Shown here one piece after another: positions 34,400 through 41,755 of a stretch of DNA of 64,000 nt. The position numbers were made by a program, and so were the translations under genes. Under the pieces are notes generated by a model. The model was given only the letters and a program-made list of their open reading frames with translations, did not search any database and was not told the origin of the DNA. The DNA is from Terribium retamae (GTDB lineage: Bacteria; Pseudomonadota; Alphaproteobacteria; Rhizobiales; Rhizobiaceae). Each line of letters begins with the position of its first letter. The first letter of the stretch is position 1. The DNA lies in the NCBI RefSeq assembly GCF_022347545.1, contig NZ_JAKREW010000030.1, positions 1-64,000 of the forward strand. The letters run 5' to 3'.

Positions 34400-35602
34400 T
34401 CAACTGAACCGTTCACCGGGATGCGGCGAGTATAGCCAGGCAATTCCGTCATGGAGTTGCTGTTGCGTTCGAGAGCCGAAATATCCCGCGCGAAGATCGG
34501 CCAGAAGCCCACTCACTTGGCAAAGCTCAATCATCTGTCGGGCCGAGAATTGGACTCGCGCGGTCCGTAGGTAGCGTTTCTCGGCGTATTGCTCAAACGC
34601 GGACGGCAACTCTCCCGACGTCGCGCGAACCTGTTCAACAAGCTGTGCGACATCTTCGAGGGCTTGGCAGGCACCTTGGGCCATATACTGCAACATTGGG
34701 TGCGCGGCATCGCCAAGGACTGCTATTGCACCACGCGACCACCCGCGGGTCGGGGTCCGATCCGTAACCATCCACTTGCGATCGGCTGGAAGCAGATCAA
34801 GCAGTCGATGAACTGTCGGGTGAAAGCTCGCATAGGGAGCCGTCATCTCTTCACGACTCCCGGCGATGTCCATGGGATCCAGCTCGCGGTCAGCTTTGAA
34901 CGTAACCACGAGATTGAACAGTTCCCCTGACCGCAATGGGTAATGCACAAAGTCAGCGTTCGGCCCGGTCCACATGACAACCTCGGGCGCCCAGACGTCA
35001 TCGGGAATTTGTTCACGCGAGACGACGCCCCGATAGACGATGTATTTAGGCGCGGGAGGCGGCCCGTCATTGACGATGTGAGAGCGCACCACTGAACGAA
35101 GCCCATCAGCTCCGATGAGCGCATCCCCGTCGACACTTCGGCCGTCAGCAAGCCTAATGCGTACGCCTTGACCAAGCTCTTCTATCTTTTCGACCCGCGA
35201 ATTCGTCGCGAGATCGATCCTCGGATTTCTCCTGCACGCTTCCAGCAAGAGTCCCAGAAGGTCGGCGCGATGAATTACGGCATAGGGATGTTCGAAGCGC
35301 CCCACGAATTCATCACCAAGTCCAATTCTAACAATGTCTTCGCCCTCGAAGGCGTCGCGCATGACAAGTGCACCAGGTTTCCACGACCACTTGTCGAACT
35401 CCTTCAGCAATCCCAATTGTTGAAGAGCCCGTGAGCCGTTGGGCGCGATCTGGATACCAGCACCCACTTCGCGGAAGTCCTCTGCTTGCTCGAACACTTG
35501 AACCTGGAACCCGAGATCTGCGAGTCCAGTGGCAGCGGCCAGTCCGCCGATGCCCCCCCCTACGATCAGAACCTTCCTGGATCTGCCTACCTCGCGAGCC
35601 AT
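34400..35602 (-). CDS. FAD monooxygenase, probable 3-hydroxybenzoate 6-hydroxylase
   Basis: A 400-residue group A flavoprotein hydroxylase. The ATG at 35602 has GGGGAGGCGAC upstream. VLIVGGGIGGLAAATGLADLG binds the FAD ADP part, DALIGADGLRSVVR is the DG motif and GAIAVLGDAAHPMLQYMAQGACQALED the GD motif. The sequence style (EVGAGIQIAPNGSRAL) is that of 3-hydroxybenzoate 6-hydroxylase and salicylate-type enzymes. It should turn 3-hydroxybenzoate into gentisate with NADH and O2, feeding the dioxygenase upstream in the same operon. Salicylate 5-hydroxylation is excluded by type (that is a Rieske enzyme); salicylate 1-hydroxylase remains a lesser alternative. Confidence 0.85.
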   Translation of the reverse strand: MAREVGRSRKVLIVGGGIGGLAAATGLADLGFQVQVFEQAEDFREVGAGIQIAPNGSRALQQLGLLKEFDKWSWKPGALVMRDAFEGEDIVRIGLGDEFVGRFEHPYAVIHRADLLGLLLEACRRNPRIDLATNSRVEKIEELGQGVRIRLADGRSVDGDALIGADGLRSVVRSHIVNDGPPPAPKYIVYRGVVSREQIPDDVWAPEVVMWTGPNADFVHYPLRSGELFNLVVTFKADRELDPMDIAGSREEMTAPYASFHPTVHRLLDLLPADRKWMVTDRTPTRGWSRGAIAVLGDAAHPMLQYMAQGACQALEDVAQLVEQVRATSGELPSAFEQYAEKRYLRTARVQFSARQMIELCQVSGLLADLRAGYFGSRTQQQLHDGIAWLYSPHPGERFS

Positions 35603-35783
35603 GTCGCCTCCCCTTGTCATAGTGTTAGTACTCCACAGCTGCATCCCATGGCGTCGTCGACTCTCGGCATTGCGAAGCGGCGATCCGTGCAGACTTCATT
35701 GATGGGTCTCATCGCACGGATCGGCTTTTCCGGTGGCGTGCTACCTAACATCGCGTCGGGTAACCCTCTCCGATCATATCATG

Positions 35784-36188
35784 TTACCCGGCAACGGAGG
35801 CGTTGATGAAGCCGGTTGCTTCGATCTCAACCTTGAGCTCCGGCGTCGCAAGCGCGCTGATCCCGATCAACGAGCAGGCTGGAAAATTACCGGTGAAGAA
35901 TTCCTCGCGGGCACGCCAGACTTCCTTGCGTTCGGAGATGTCGGTCACGAAGATAGTCATTTTGACAATATCATTCATCCTCGCACCAGCGGCCTCGACC
36001 AGAGCCTGAATTTTCAGGAATGTCTGGCGAGATTGCGAATACATATCCTTGCCGCCAGCAACGTTGCCGTCCAGATCATGTGCCGTCATACCGGAAACGA
36101 AAAACTGATTTCCGACCACAAGGCAGTTTGACCACGTCTTTGGCGGGGCCTCCTTGACCTTGTCGCTGATGATACGCTTGATCGCCAT
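35784..36188 (-). CDS. RidA/YjgF-family protein
   Basis: A 134-residue Rid protein with an AGGAG ribosome site. QFFVSGMTAHDLDGNV, QTFLKIQALVEAAGARMNDIVKMTIFVTDI and LATPELKVEIEATGFI are family features. The arginine normally found near position 105 of RidA (in PARS/PART) is replaced by PACSLIG here. Without it the protein may not be a 2-aminoacrylate deaminase; it may instead act on a pathway keto or enol acid, as other Rid subgroups in aromatic operons are thought to do. It sits between the fused isomerase-hydrolase and the hydroxylase. Confidence 0.88.
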   Translation of the reverse strand: MAIKRIISDKVKEAPPKTWSNCLVVGNQFFVSGMTAHDLDGNVAGGKDMYSQSRQTFLKIQALVEAAGARMNDIVKMTIFVTDISERKEVWRAREEFFTGNFPACSLIGISALATPELKVEIEATGFINASVAG

Positions 36189-36464
36189 GAGTTTTCTCCT
36201 GTTAGAATACGATAAAAGTTTCGACCAGCCGCCAACTCGCTTCGACTGGTCCGCCGCAAGTGCTGGAACGCGAAATGCTCAGCTGCTGTTCAGCGCGCAA
36301 AGGGGCGACCCCGCATACTCAAGATCAGGTGCGTAGACCTCTGCTTCGCCTGCTCGCAGTGGCGTCTGCGCCGCCGGACGGCGGGCCTGACGGCCCTCCT
36401 CTAGATAGTCCCGCGGCGCGCCTCCCTATTCCGCTTATGCCGACGCGCTTGCCTGTTCCGCGGC

Positions 36465-37796
36465 CTAGACCCTTGCCTCAATGCGGGGAACGATCACGGC
36501 TTCCACTCTGCCGACATCTGCGATCTCGCCTTGGAGCTTGTCGCCAACCACAACCGGCCCCACGCCAGCAGGCGTTCCGGTGAAGATCACATCACCAGGG
36601 CGCAGGTAATAATACTGCGAAAGGTTGGAGACGATTTCCTGAACCGACCAGATCATGTCGGCGACCTTGGCGTTCTGCTTAATGTCGTCATTGACGCGCA
36701 AGACAATTTGTCCGACCGGGTCGCTGTCCAAATCCTCGGCCGCCTTGATCGGCCCGAGCACGGCAGACCTCTCGAAAGCCTTTCCGAGCTCCCACGGCCG
36801 CCCCTTGTCGCGAGCCGCGAGCTGAAGGTCGCGGCGCGTCATGTCGAGGCCAGCGGCGTAGCCGAAGATCGCGCGCGAAGCTTCTTCGGGCGTCACAGGC
36901 GACGAGATCGCTTCGCCCAAGACGACGACCAGCTCCATCTCGTATTCATATTTGCTTGTTCCCAAGGGATAGGGAATGTGCGCGCCGCTAGGCACCAATG
37001 CATCCAACGGCTTCATGAAAAAGAACGGGGCTTCGCGTGTCGGATCGACGCCCATCTCGCGGGCATGCTCGGAGTAGTTCCGGCCGACACAGAAGATACG
37101 GTTCACCGCCACGCTCGCTTCGCGGCCGGCCACGGGCAACGTGACCGCGGGGCCGTTGTTGAACAGGACGTCGCCATCGGTTGCCGCCAAGGCGCTGCCA
37201 TAACCCGCTTCGTTGAGATAGCGCTTGAGGGCGCCGACGCGATCGGAACCCCAAAACTTCTCGCCATCGACCACAAAGAACGGAACGCCGAGGACACCAC
37301 TTTCATCACACCAAGCGGCGTTGCCAGCCAGCTCCCGTTCAATGACAGCAGCGGCCGCCTTTGCGGCGTCGAGTTCACCATCGGTGACGCCCACCTCGCG
37401 AGCCAGAGCTTCCACAGTGGCCGCGTCGCTGATGTTCTTGCCGTGCGACCAGTACGCGCGGCTGACACGAACCGTGTAGGCCTCGAAGAGCTCCGACCTG
37501 TTCCGCAGCAGCCACAAACCAAGGTGGGTAGCCGCCGACACGTCGGTCAGCCGCCATTCCGGCGGAGACCACTCCAGTCCACGCCAGCGGGCGCGCCGCT
37601 CACAATCCTGGCGATTATAAGGAAACCGCGGATTCTGCTGCGTGATCGGCAAGCTGGAGGGCCGAGGCACCTCTTTGACGAGGCACCAATCGATATCAAC
37701 CCGGTACAGTCGCTTCAGCGCAAACAGCTCATCGACGATCAAGGCGCAGAACGGGCTGCGATAGTTAAAGACGACTTTCAGTTTTGGCAATGGCAT
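36465..37796 (-). CDS. Fusion of HCCA-isomerase-like and fumarylpyruvate-hydrolase-like domains
   Basis: A 443-residue two-domain protein. Residues ~5-205 are a DsbA/kappa-GST fold like 2-hydroxychromene-2-carboxylate isomerase: NYRSPFCAL (11-19) at the active-site position and GVPFFVVDGEKFWGSDRVGAL (170-190). Residues ~228-440 are a fumarylacetoacetate-hydrolase domain: NRIFCVGRNYSEHAREMG, FFFMKP (Lys262), metal ligands Glu286 and Glu288 in YEYEMELVVVLG, Asp318 in GYAAGLDMTRRDLQ, and GDVIFTGTPAGVGPV. It follows gentisate dioxygenase by 33 bp. The likely role is both later steps of the gentisate route: maleylpyruvate to fumarylpyruvate, then to fumarate and pyruvate. A kappa-type isomerase for this step, fused to the hydrolase, is unusual. 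Confidence 0.87.
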   Translation of the reverse strand: MPLPKLKVVFNYRSPFCALIVDELFALKRLYRVDIDWCLVKEVPRPSSLPITQQNPRFPYNRQDCERRARWRGLEWSPPEWRLTDVSAATHLGLWLLRNRSELFEAYTVRVSRAYWSHGKNISDAATVEALAREVGVTDGELDAAKAAAAVIERELAGNAAWCDESGVLGVPFFVVDGEKFWGSDRVGALKRYLNEAGYGSALAATDGDVLFNNGPAVTLPVAGREASVAVNRIFCVGRNYSEHAREMGVDPTREAPFFFMKPLDALVPSGAHIPYPLGTSKYEYEMELVVVLGEAISSPVTPEEASRAIFGYAAGLDMTRRDLQLAARDKGRPWELGKAFERSAVLGPIKAAEDLDSDPVGQIVLRVNDDIKQNAKVADMIWSVQEIVSNLSQYYYLRPGDVIFTGTPAGVGPVVVGDKLQGEIADVGRVEAVIVPRIEARV

Positions 37797-37829
37797 GTAC
37801 GAAGGTCCTAGCGTCCCGGATAGCTTGGC

Positions 37830-38912
37830 TTATGGGTTGAATTTCGAGGTTATCTTCTGGTGGCCGTCATTCGGCTCGTAAGTCTGTTCCCGCATCATAC
37901 CCAGCACTTCCAGCACAGGCTGATCAGTGATCGAGAACAGGAAGGCATCGCTGCCTTTGCAGTGGTGCTCGTGCCACGCCCACGTCGGCACGACGAAGAC
38001 ATCGCCGCGTCCCCAGTGGAATTCGATTCCATTGATGACGCAAACGCCTTCACCCCCGATCACGAAATAGACCGTGCTTGAGGTCGACCGATGCGCTTTC
38101 GTCTTGGTGCCGGCCTTCAGGAGTTGCGCGCGACAAGACAGCGTCGGCAAGGTGGGGCCCGAGTTGATCGGGTTTACGTATTCAAGGATCACCCCATCAA
38201 AGAGGCTGCCTTCAGCGCTTCTGGCGTCTTGCAGAGCCTGATGCATCTCAACCCACGGATATCGAAGCGCCGGCTGCGATTCCGGATACTTCCCCCAACC
38301 GGTTGGCCGATACATGCCCAGTTGCTGGCGCGAGAAATTGTCAGGCCGGCTTGGACAGACCTCGCCCTCGCCCGGCTCAAAAACACTTGCTTGCAAGAGA
38401 TTCACCAGAGGAAAATCCAGAGCATCCAGCCAGATGATGTCATCCGGCGTCTCATTGGCGTGCTCGTGCCAGGCATGGGCCGGAGTAAGGAGAAGATCGT
38501 TCTCCTCCATCATAAGCCGCTCGCCCTGCACCTTTGTGTAGACCGCGCCTCCCTGACTGCGCGCAGCAAACCGAATTGCTCCAGCCATATGGCGATGCGC
38601 CGGGGCGCGCTCGCCCGCACGAACCAACTGAAACGCCGTCGCGATCGAATGGGAGGTACTGTAGTAAGGCGTCAGATCAGGATTCACATGCTCCATCGAG
38701 CGGCGTTCCGCGCCGCGCTCTGGGGTGATTAGATCCCCCGCACGCATCAAAAGCGGAATGATATCGTCCCAACGCCATAACCACGGTCGATAGCTAACCC
38801 TCGGCTCGCGCGCGACGAACTCGGACACATACTTCCACGTTGGCGCCATGTTGGCTCGCGCCAAATCCTCATGCAGTTGGTCCAGTGAGTCATTCTTAAG
38901 CAAAGAGCTCAT
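37830..38912 (-). CDS. Gentisate 1,2-dioxygenase
   Basis: A bicupin of about 360 residues. The start is one of two adjacent ATGs (38915, 38912) behind GGGAAGAGG; an upstream TTG frame is not favoured. The N-terminal cupin carries APAHRHMAGAIRFA and LLLTPAHAWHEHAN, whose histidines bind Fe(II), and DIIWLDALDFPLVNLLQ is typical of the family. The C-terminal cupin is KTKAHRSTSSTVYFVIGGEGVCVING and VPTWAWHEHHC. It opens the gentisate ring to maleylpyruvate with O2. 1-Hydroxy-2-naphthoate and salicylate dioxygenases are close relatives; the neighbours favour gentisate. It is the first gene behind promoter D. Confidence 0.92.
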   Translation of the reverse strand: MSSLLKNDSLDQLHEDLARANMAPTWKYVSEFVAREPRVSYRPWLWRWDDIIPLLMRAGDLITPERGAERRSMEHVNPDLTPYYSTSHSIATAFQLVRAGERAPAHRHMAGAIRFAARSQGGAVYTKVQGERLMMEENDLLLTPAHAWHEHANETPDDIIWLDALDFPLVNLLQASVFEPGEGEVCPSRPDNFSRQQLGMYRPTGWGKYPESQPALRYPWVEMHQALQDARSAEGSLFDGVILEYVNPINSGPTLPTLSCRAQLLKAGTKTKAHRSTSSTVYFVIGGEGVCVINGIEFHWGRGDVFVVPTWAWHEHHCKGSDAFLFSITDQPVLEVLGMMREQTYEPNDGHQKITSKFNP

Positions 38913-38942
38913 CATCCTCTTCCCAGCTATTTTACACAACAA

Positions 38943-38989
38943 CGATAATACGTTATTTTATCGTCTGTCAATGTTTTTCTCGATAAAAT
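38943..38989 (-). promoter_or_regulatory. Promoter/operator D of the four-site regulon (gentisate operon)
   Basis: Minus-strand -35 TTGACA (38966-38971), 17-bp spacer, -10 TTATCG (38943-38948). Here the framing repeat is perfect: ATTTTATCG (read from 38989-38981) and CGATAAAAT (from 38963-38955), 9 bp each with 17 bp between. The predicted leader to the dioxygenase ATG is only about 25 nt. It is the cleanest of the four sites. Confidence 0.85.
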
Positions 38990-39210
38990 GGTATCGCAGC
39001 GAACGTTAAAGGCACCGTCGAACAGCCAATTGCCCGGCTTTTCGCGTGCGTCGAGTAGGCGTCCTTATGGATGCTCTCGATCCGAGGACGCCACTGTCGA
39101 TAGTGCGGCAGGCGACTGGCACTCGTAGCGAGTGCCCCGGCAAGCTTGCGGGGAAATCCAACCAAACGTTTCCGCCGTACGTTGCTTGGCGGGACCCAGT
39201 ACACGCGTAC

Positions 39211-39313
39211 CTAGAGCATTTTCGGCGAAATCTGAACGCCTCCAATGCTCTATCTCTTTGTTTTTACGCAATTCCAGCAAAACCGCTGCGCACTTTTGCT
39301 GGAATTGCTCTAG
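39211..39313. repeat. RIME-like palindromic intergenic repeat
   Basis: The unit runs from CTAGAGCATTTTC to GGAATTGCTCTAG, so its ends are inverted. Inside is a second hairpin, AATTCCAGCAAAA / TTTTGCTGGAATT. Non-coding units with AGAGCA ends and a CAATTCC...GCAAAA core are scattered through rhizobial genomes (rhizobium-specific intergenic mosaic elements). It supports placing the host in Hyphomicrobiales. The rest of the gap 38990-39393 has no supported gene. Confidence 0.7.
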
Positions 39314-39320
39314 CCGCAGC

Positions 39321-39348
39321 AACTCGAGGCTCTACAGAGCCTCGAGTT
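39321..39348. repeat. Perfect 28-bp palindrome next to the RIME-like repeat
   Basis: AACTCGAGGCTCT (39321-39333) and AGAGCCTCGAGTT (39336-39348) form a perfect 13-bp stem around AC. It lies about 45 bp after the MFS stop on the minus strand and could act as a transcription terminator, although no long T-run follows on either strand. It may instead belong to the neighbouring repeat. Confidence 0.6.
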
Positions 39349-39393
39349 TGGACTTCGTGGGCGGTTTTTCTGCCCGCTATCCGATATCGCGTA

Positions 39394-40713
39394 TCAGGCA
39401 ACCGCTCTCTGAGGCGCTCCTACGGCCGCCGGTTCCGAACCGCGCCCGACCCGAGGGAAGGCCCAATAGAAAACCATCGGCAAGGTACCAGCTATGATCA
39501 AGGACGAAGCGAGCAGAGCGATGGCTATTGTGAAGGAACCAGTGAATTGACGAATGAGTCCCACCATATAGGGCCCCACCAAACCACCGACTTGACCGCA
39601 GGAGTTGAAGATCGCGAGACCAGCAGCGAGCGCTCCATCCCGGAAGGCTGTTGCGGGTACGGGCTGAGCTACCGTCACAAAGGAGTAGGAACAGGCCAGG
39701 CCGATGGACAACAGCGCCCAGCTTGCCACAGGCGTATTGAGATACAAGGAACACAACGCTGCCGTGCCTGCCAACGTCCCCAGAACGAAGAGGTGCCAGC
39801 GCCGGTCTCCCGTACGGTCTGCAGTTCGACCCACTACCAAGCAGATGGTGACACCGAGAACATAGGGGGCCGTCGAGAGTAAGCTGGTCGCGAACGCCGA
39901 GTAGCCAACGAAGCGCTCCTTGATGAGCTGAGGCATCCAGAACACCAAGCTCCAGAGACCTAAGTTCAAGAAGAAAAACATAATACCGTAGATCCAAACG
40001 CGCGGCGAGCGAAAGATATCAGAGAAGCCGTGGCGCGTCATATGACTGGAGAGATCTTGCTTCTGTGTAGTGATCGTATCGACGAGAAACGAGCGTTCCT
40101 TCTCTGTCAGCCAGCGTGCCTGCGCCGGGTCGCGTGGCAGGAAAATGATGAAGACGATGCCGAGCAGGATCGGCGGAATACCCTCGATCAGGAACATCCA
40201 CTGCCATCCATGCAAGCCGAGATAGTCAATTGGGATCAAAAGTCCCGCAAGCGGACCTGCAAAGATGCCCGCGCATAGGGCGGCAACAATGGTCCCACTG
40301 ACAGCCGACGTCCGGTTCTCGGCGGGATACCAATGGGAGAGGAAATAGAGGGCACCGGGAACGTAGCCTGCCTCGGCGGCGCCGAGGATGACTCGGGTTA
40401 TATAGAACGAGTGTTCGCCCTCGACAAAGGCCATGCAGCAAGCAACGATTCCCCAGGTGATCATGATCCGGCCGAGCCAGCGCGGAGCACCCATCCGATG
40501 CAGGGCATAGTTGCTCGGGAGTTCGAACAGAATGTATCCGAGGAAAAACAGACTGGCGCCAGCACCGTACACGGCTGGTGAAAGGCCGAGGTCTTCGCTC
40601 ATATACGGCGCGGCGAAGCCGACGTTAATTCGGTCGAGGTGAGCCAGGAATAGCCCGGCCGATATTAACGACAGAATTCGAAAATTCAACTTACGTTTGA
40701 GTGCTTGATCCAT
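39394..40713 (-). CDS. MFS transporter, ACS type (aromatic-acid importer candidate)
   Basis: A 439-residue, 12-helix transporter. FLAHLDRINVGFAAPYMSEDLG in helix 1 and ELPSNYALHRMGAPRWLGRIMITWG are ACS-family marks, as in phthalate and hydroxybenzoate importers. GGGAGGAG precedes the ATG. It follows the cyclase-family gene by 116 bp on the same strand, probably as the last gene of the decarboxylase-ALDH-cyclase operon. It is a different gene from the one at 8130 (same family, clearly diverged). Confidence 0.9.
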   Translation of the reverse strand: MDQALKRKLNFRILSLISAGLFLAHLDRINVGFAAPYMSEDLGLSPAVYGAGASLFFLGYILFELPSNYALHRMGAPRWLGRIMITWGIVACCMAFVEGEHSFYITRVILGAAEAGYVPGALYFLSHWYPAENRTSAVSGTIVAALCAGIFAGPLAGLLIPIDYLGLHGWQWMFLIEGIPPILLGIVFIIFLPRDPAQARWLTEKERSFLVDTITTQKQDLSSHMTRHGFSDIFRSPRVWIYGIMFFFLNLGLWSLVFWMPQLIKERFVGYSAFATSLLSTAPYVLGVTICLVVGRTADRTGDRRWHLFVLGTLAGTAALCSLYLNTPVASWALLSIGLACSYSFVTVAQPVPATAFRDGALAAGLAIFNSCGQVGGLVGPYMVGLIRQFTGSFTIAIALLASSLIIAGTLPMVFYWAFPRVGRGSEPAAVGAPQRAVA

Positions 40714-40829
40714 ATACTCCTCCCTCGATCAAGTGCCGCGATTTGGCACAGATGTCGTCGCAATGAGTCGCTGTTCGGCGACCAACCGATGGGCCGCCGA
40801 GCAGTCGCATGACCGTCCTCCGGGTCGTG

Positions 40830-41624
40830 CTAGGCTTGCCTTGCCGTCAGAGCCATGGCGCGGATCGGACTGCCGGTGCCGTTCTGGATCTTCAGTGGCG
40901 CCACGATCAGGATGGCGCCGCGCGCCGGCAACCTGTCGAGATTGCAGAGGCAGGCGAGGCCATATTTGTTGGCCTTGTGGATCAAGGTATGCGCGGGATA
41001 GGGCGGTTCCATGCCGCCGCCTTGGCCGGCATCGGTACTAATTGTCTCCGAACCCCAACCGCAGATTCCTTTGTCAATCAGGTACTGAATGGCCTCGGCA
41101 GTTGGTCCGGGCGAATGCGGGCCACTTTCGTCAGAATTTAGGAACTCGGCCTCCGAGCCGTTGCGCTTATACCAGTCGGTACGCATCAGCACCCAATCGC
41201 CGCGGCTGATTTCGCCGTTCATCTTCTCCCAGGCTTTGATGTGGTCGACAGTGAGCAGGAAGTCGTGATCTGCGGTCGCCTCCTTGGAGCAATCGATGAC
41301 ATTTACCGGTCCGACAAACCTACTAACCGGAATCGTATCGGTCGCGCCGTCGGCATGCTCCTTGCCGGAGATCCAGTGGATCGGAGCATCGAAATGGGTA
41401 CCGGAATGCTCGCCGAGTTTCAGCCAGTTCCAGGCCCACCACGGTCCATTCTTGTCATAGGTCGAGATCGTATGGATCTCGACCTTGGGTGTGCTCACCG
41501 CCAGATCTGGCGGCAGCTTGACCACTGGCGTTTTCGGCCCAAGCACTGCGGTCAAATCGAGCACTTCGATTTCGCCTCCAACAAGCAGGCTGGCAAGCTC
41601 GCCAAGAAGTCTCTGTGCGATCAT
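40830..41624 (-). CDS. Cyclase-family metal-dependent hydrolase (KynB-like fold)
   Basis: A 264-residue protein of the cyclase family (PF04199), which includes bacterial kynurenine formamidase. The metal motif HSGTHFDAPIHW (about 73-84) is intact, with GDWVLMRTDWYKR and GPTAEAIQYLIDKGICGWGSETISTDAGQG as further family features. The ATG at 41624 follows GGGAGGG. It lies between the ALDH and MFS genes. It could open a lactone, lactam or N-formyl bond in an aromatic pathway; the exact substrate is not shown. Confidence 0.87.
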   Translation of the reverse strand: MIAQRLLGELASLLVGGEIEVLDLTAVLGPKTPVVKLPPDLAVSTPKVEIHTISTYDKNGPWWAWNWLKLGEHSGTHFDAPIHWISGKEHADGATDTIPVSRFVGPVNVIDCSKEATADHDFLLTVDHIKAWEKMNGEISRGDWVLMRTDWYKRNGSEAEFLNSDESGPHSPGPTAEAIQYLIDKGICGWGSETISTDAGQGGGMEPPYPAHTLIHKANKYGLACLCNLDRLPARGAILIVAPLKIQNGTGSPIRAMALTARQA

Positions 41625-41755
41625 CTTCGTATTCCCTCCCGTTTTGGTATTGTCGATAAGCAATGCGTCGACCTGCGCGCGGCAAGAAATCGCCGGCGTC
41701 CCTTACAAAATCGACGTGGGCTTTAGTGGCTCGCCAGAATGCGAGCGCCCGAATT

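Noticed and set aside
36531..37811. 426-codon open frame on the plus strand
   Set aside because: Antisense to the fused isomerase-hydrolase, which has intact motifs in both domains.
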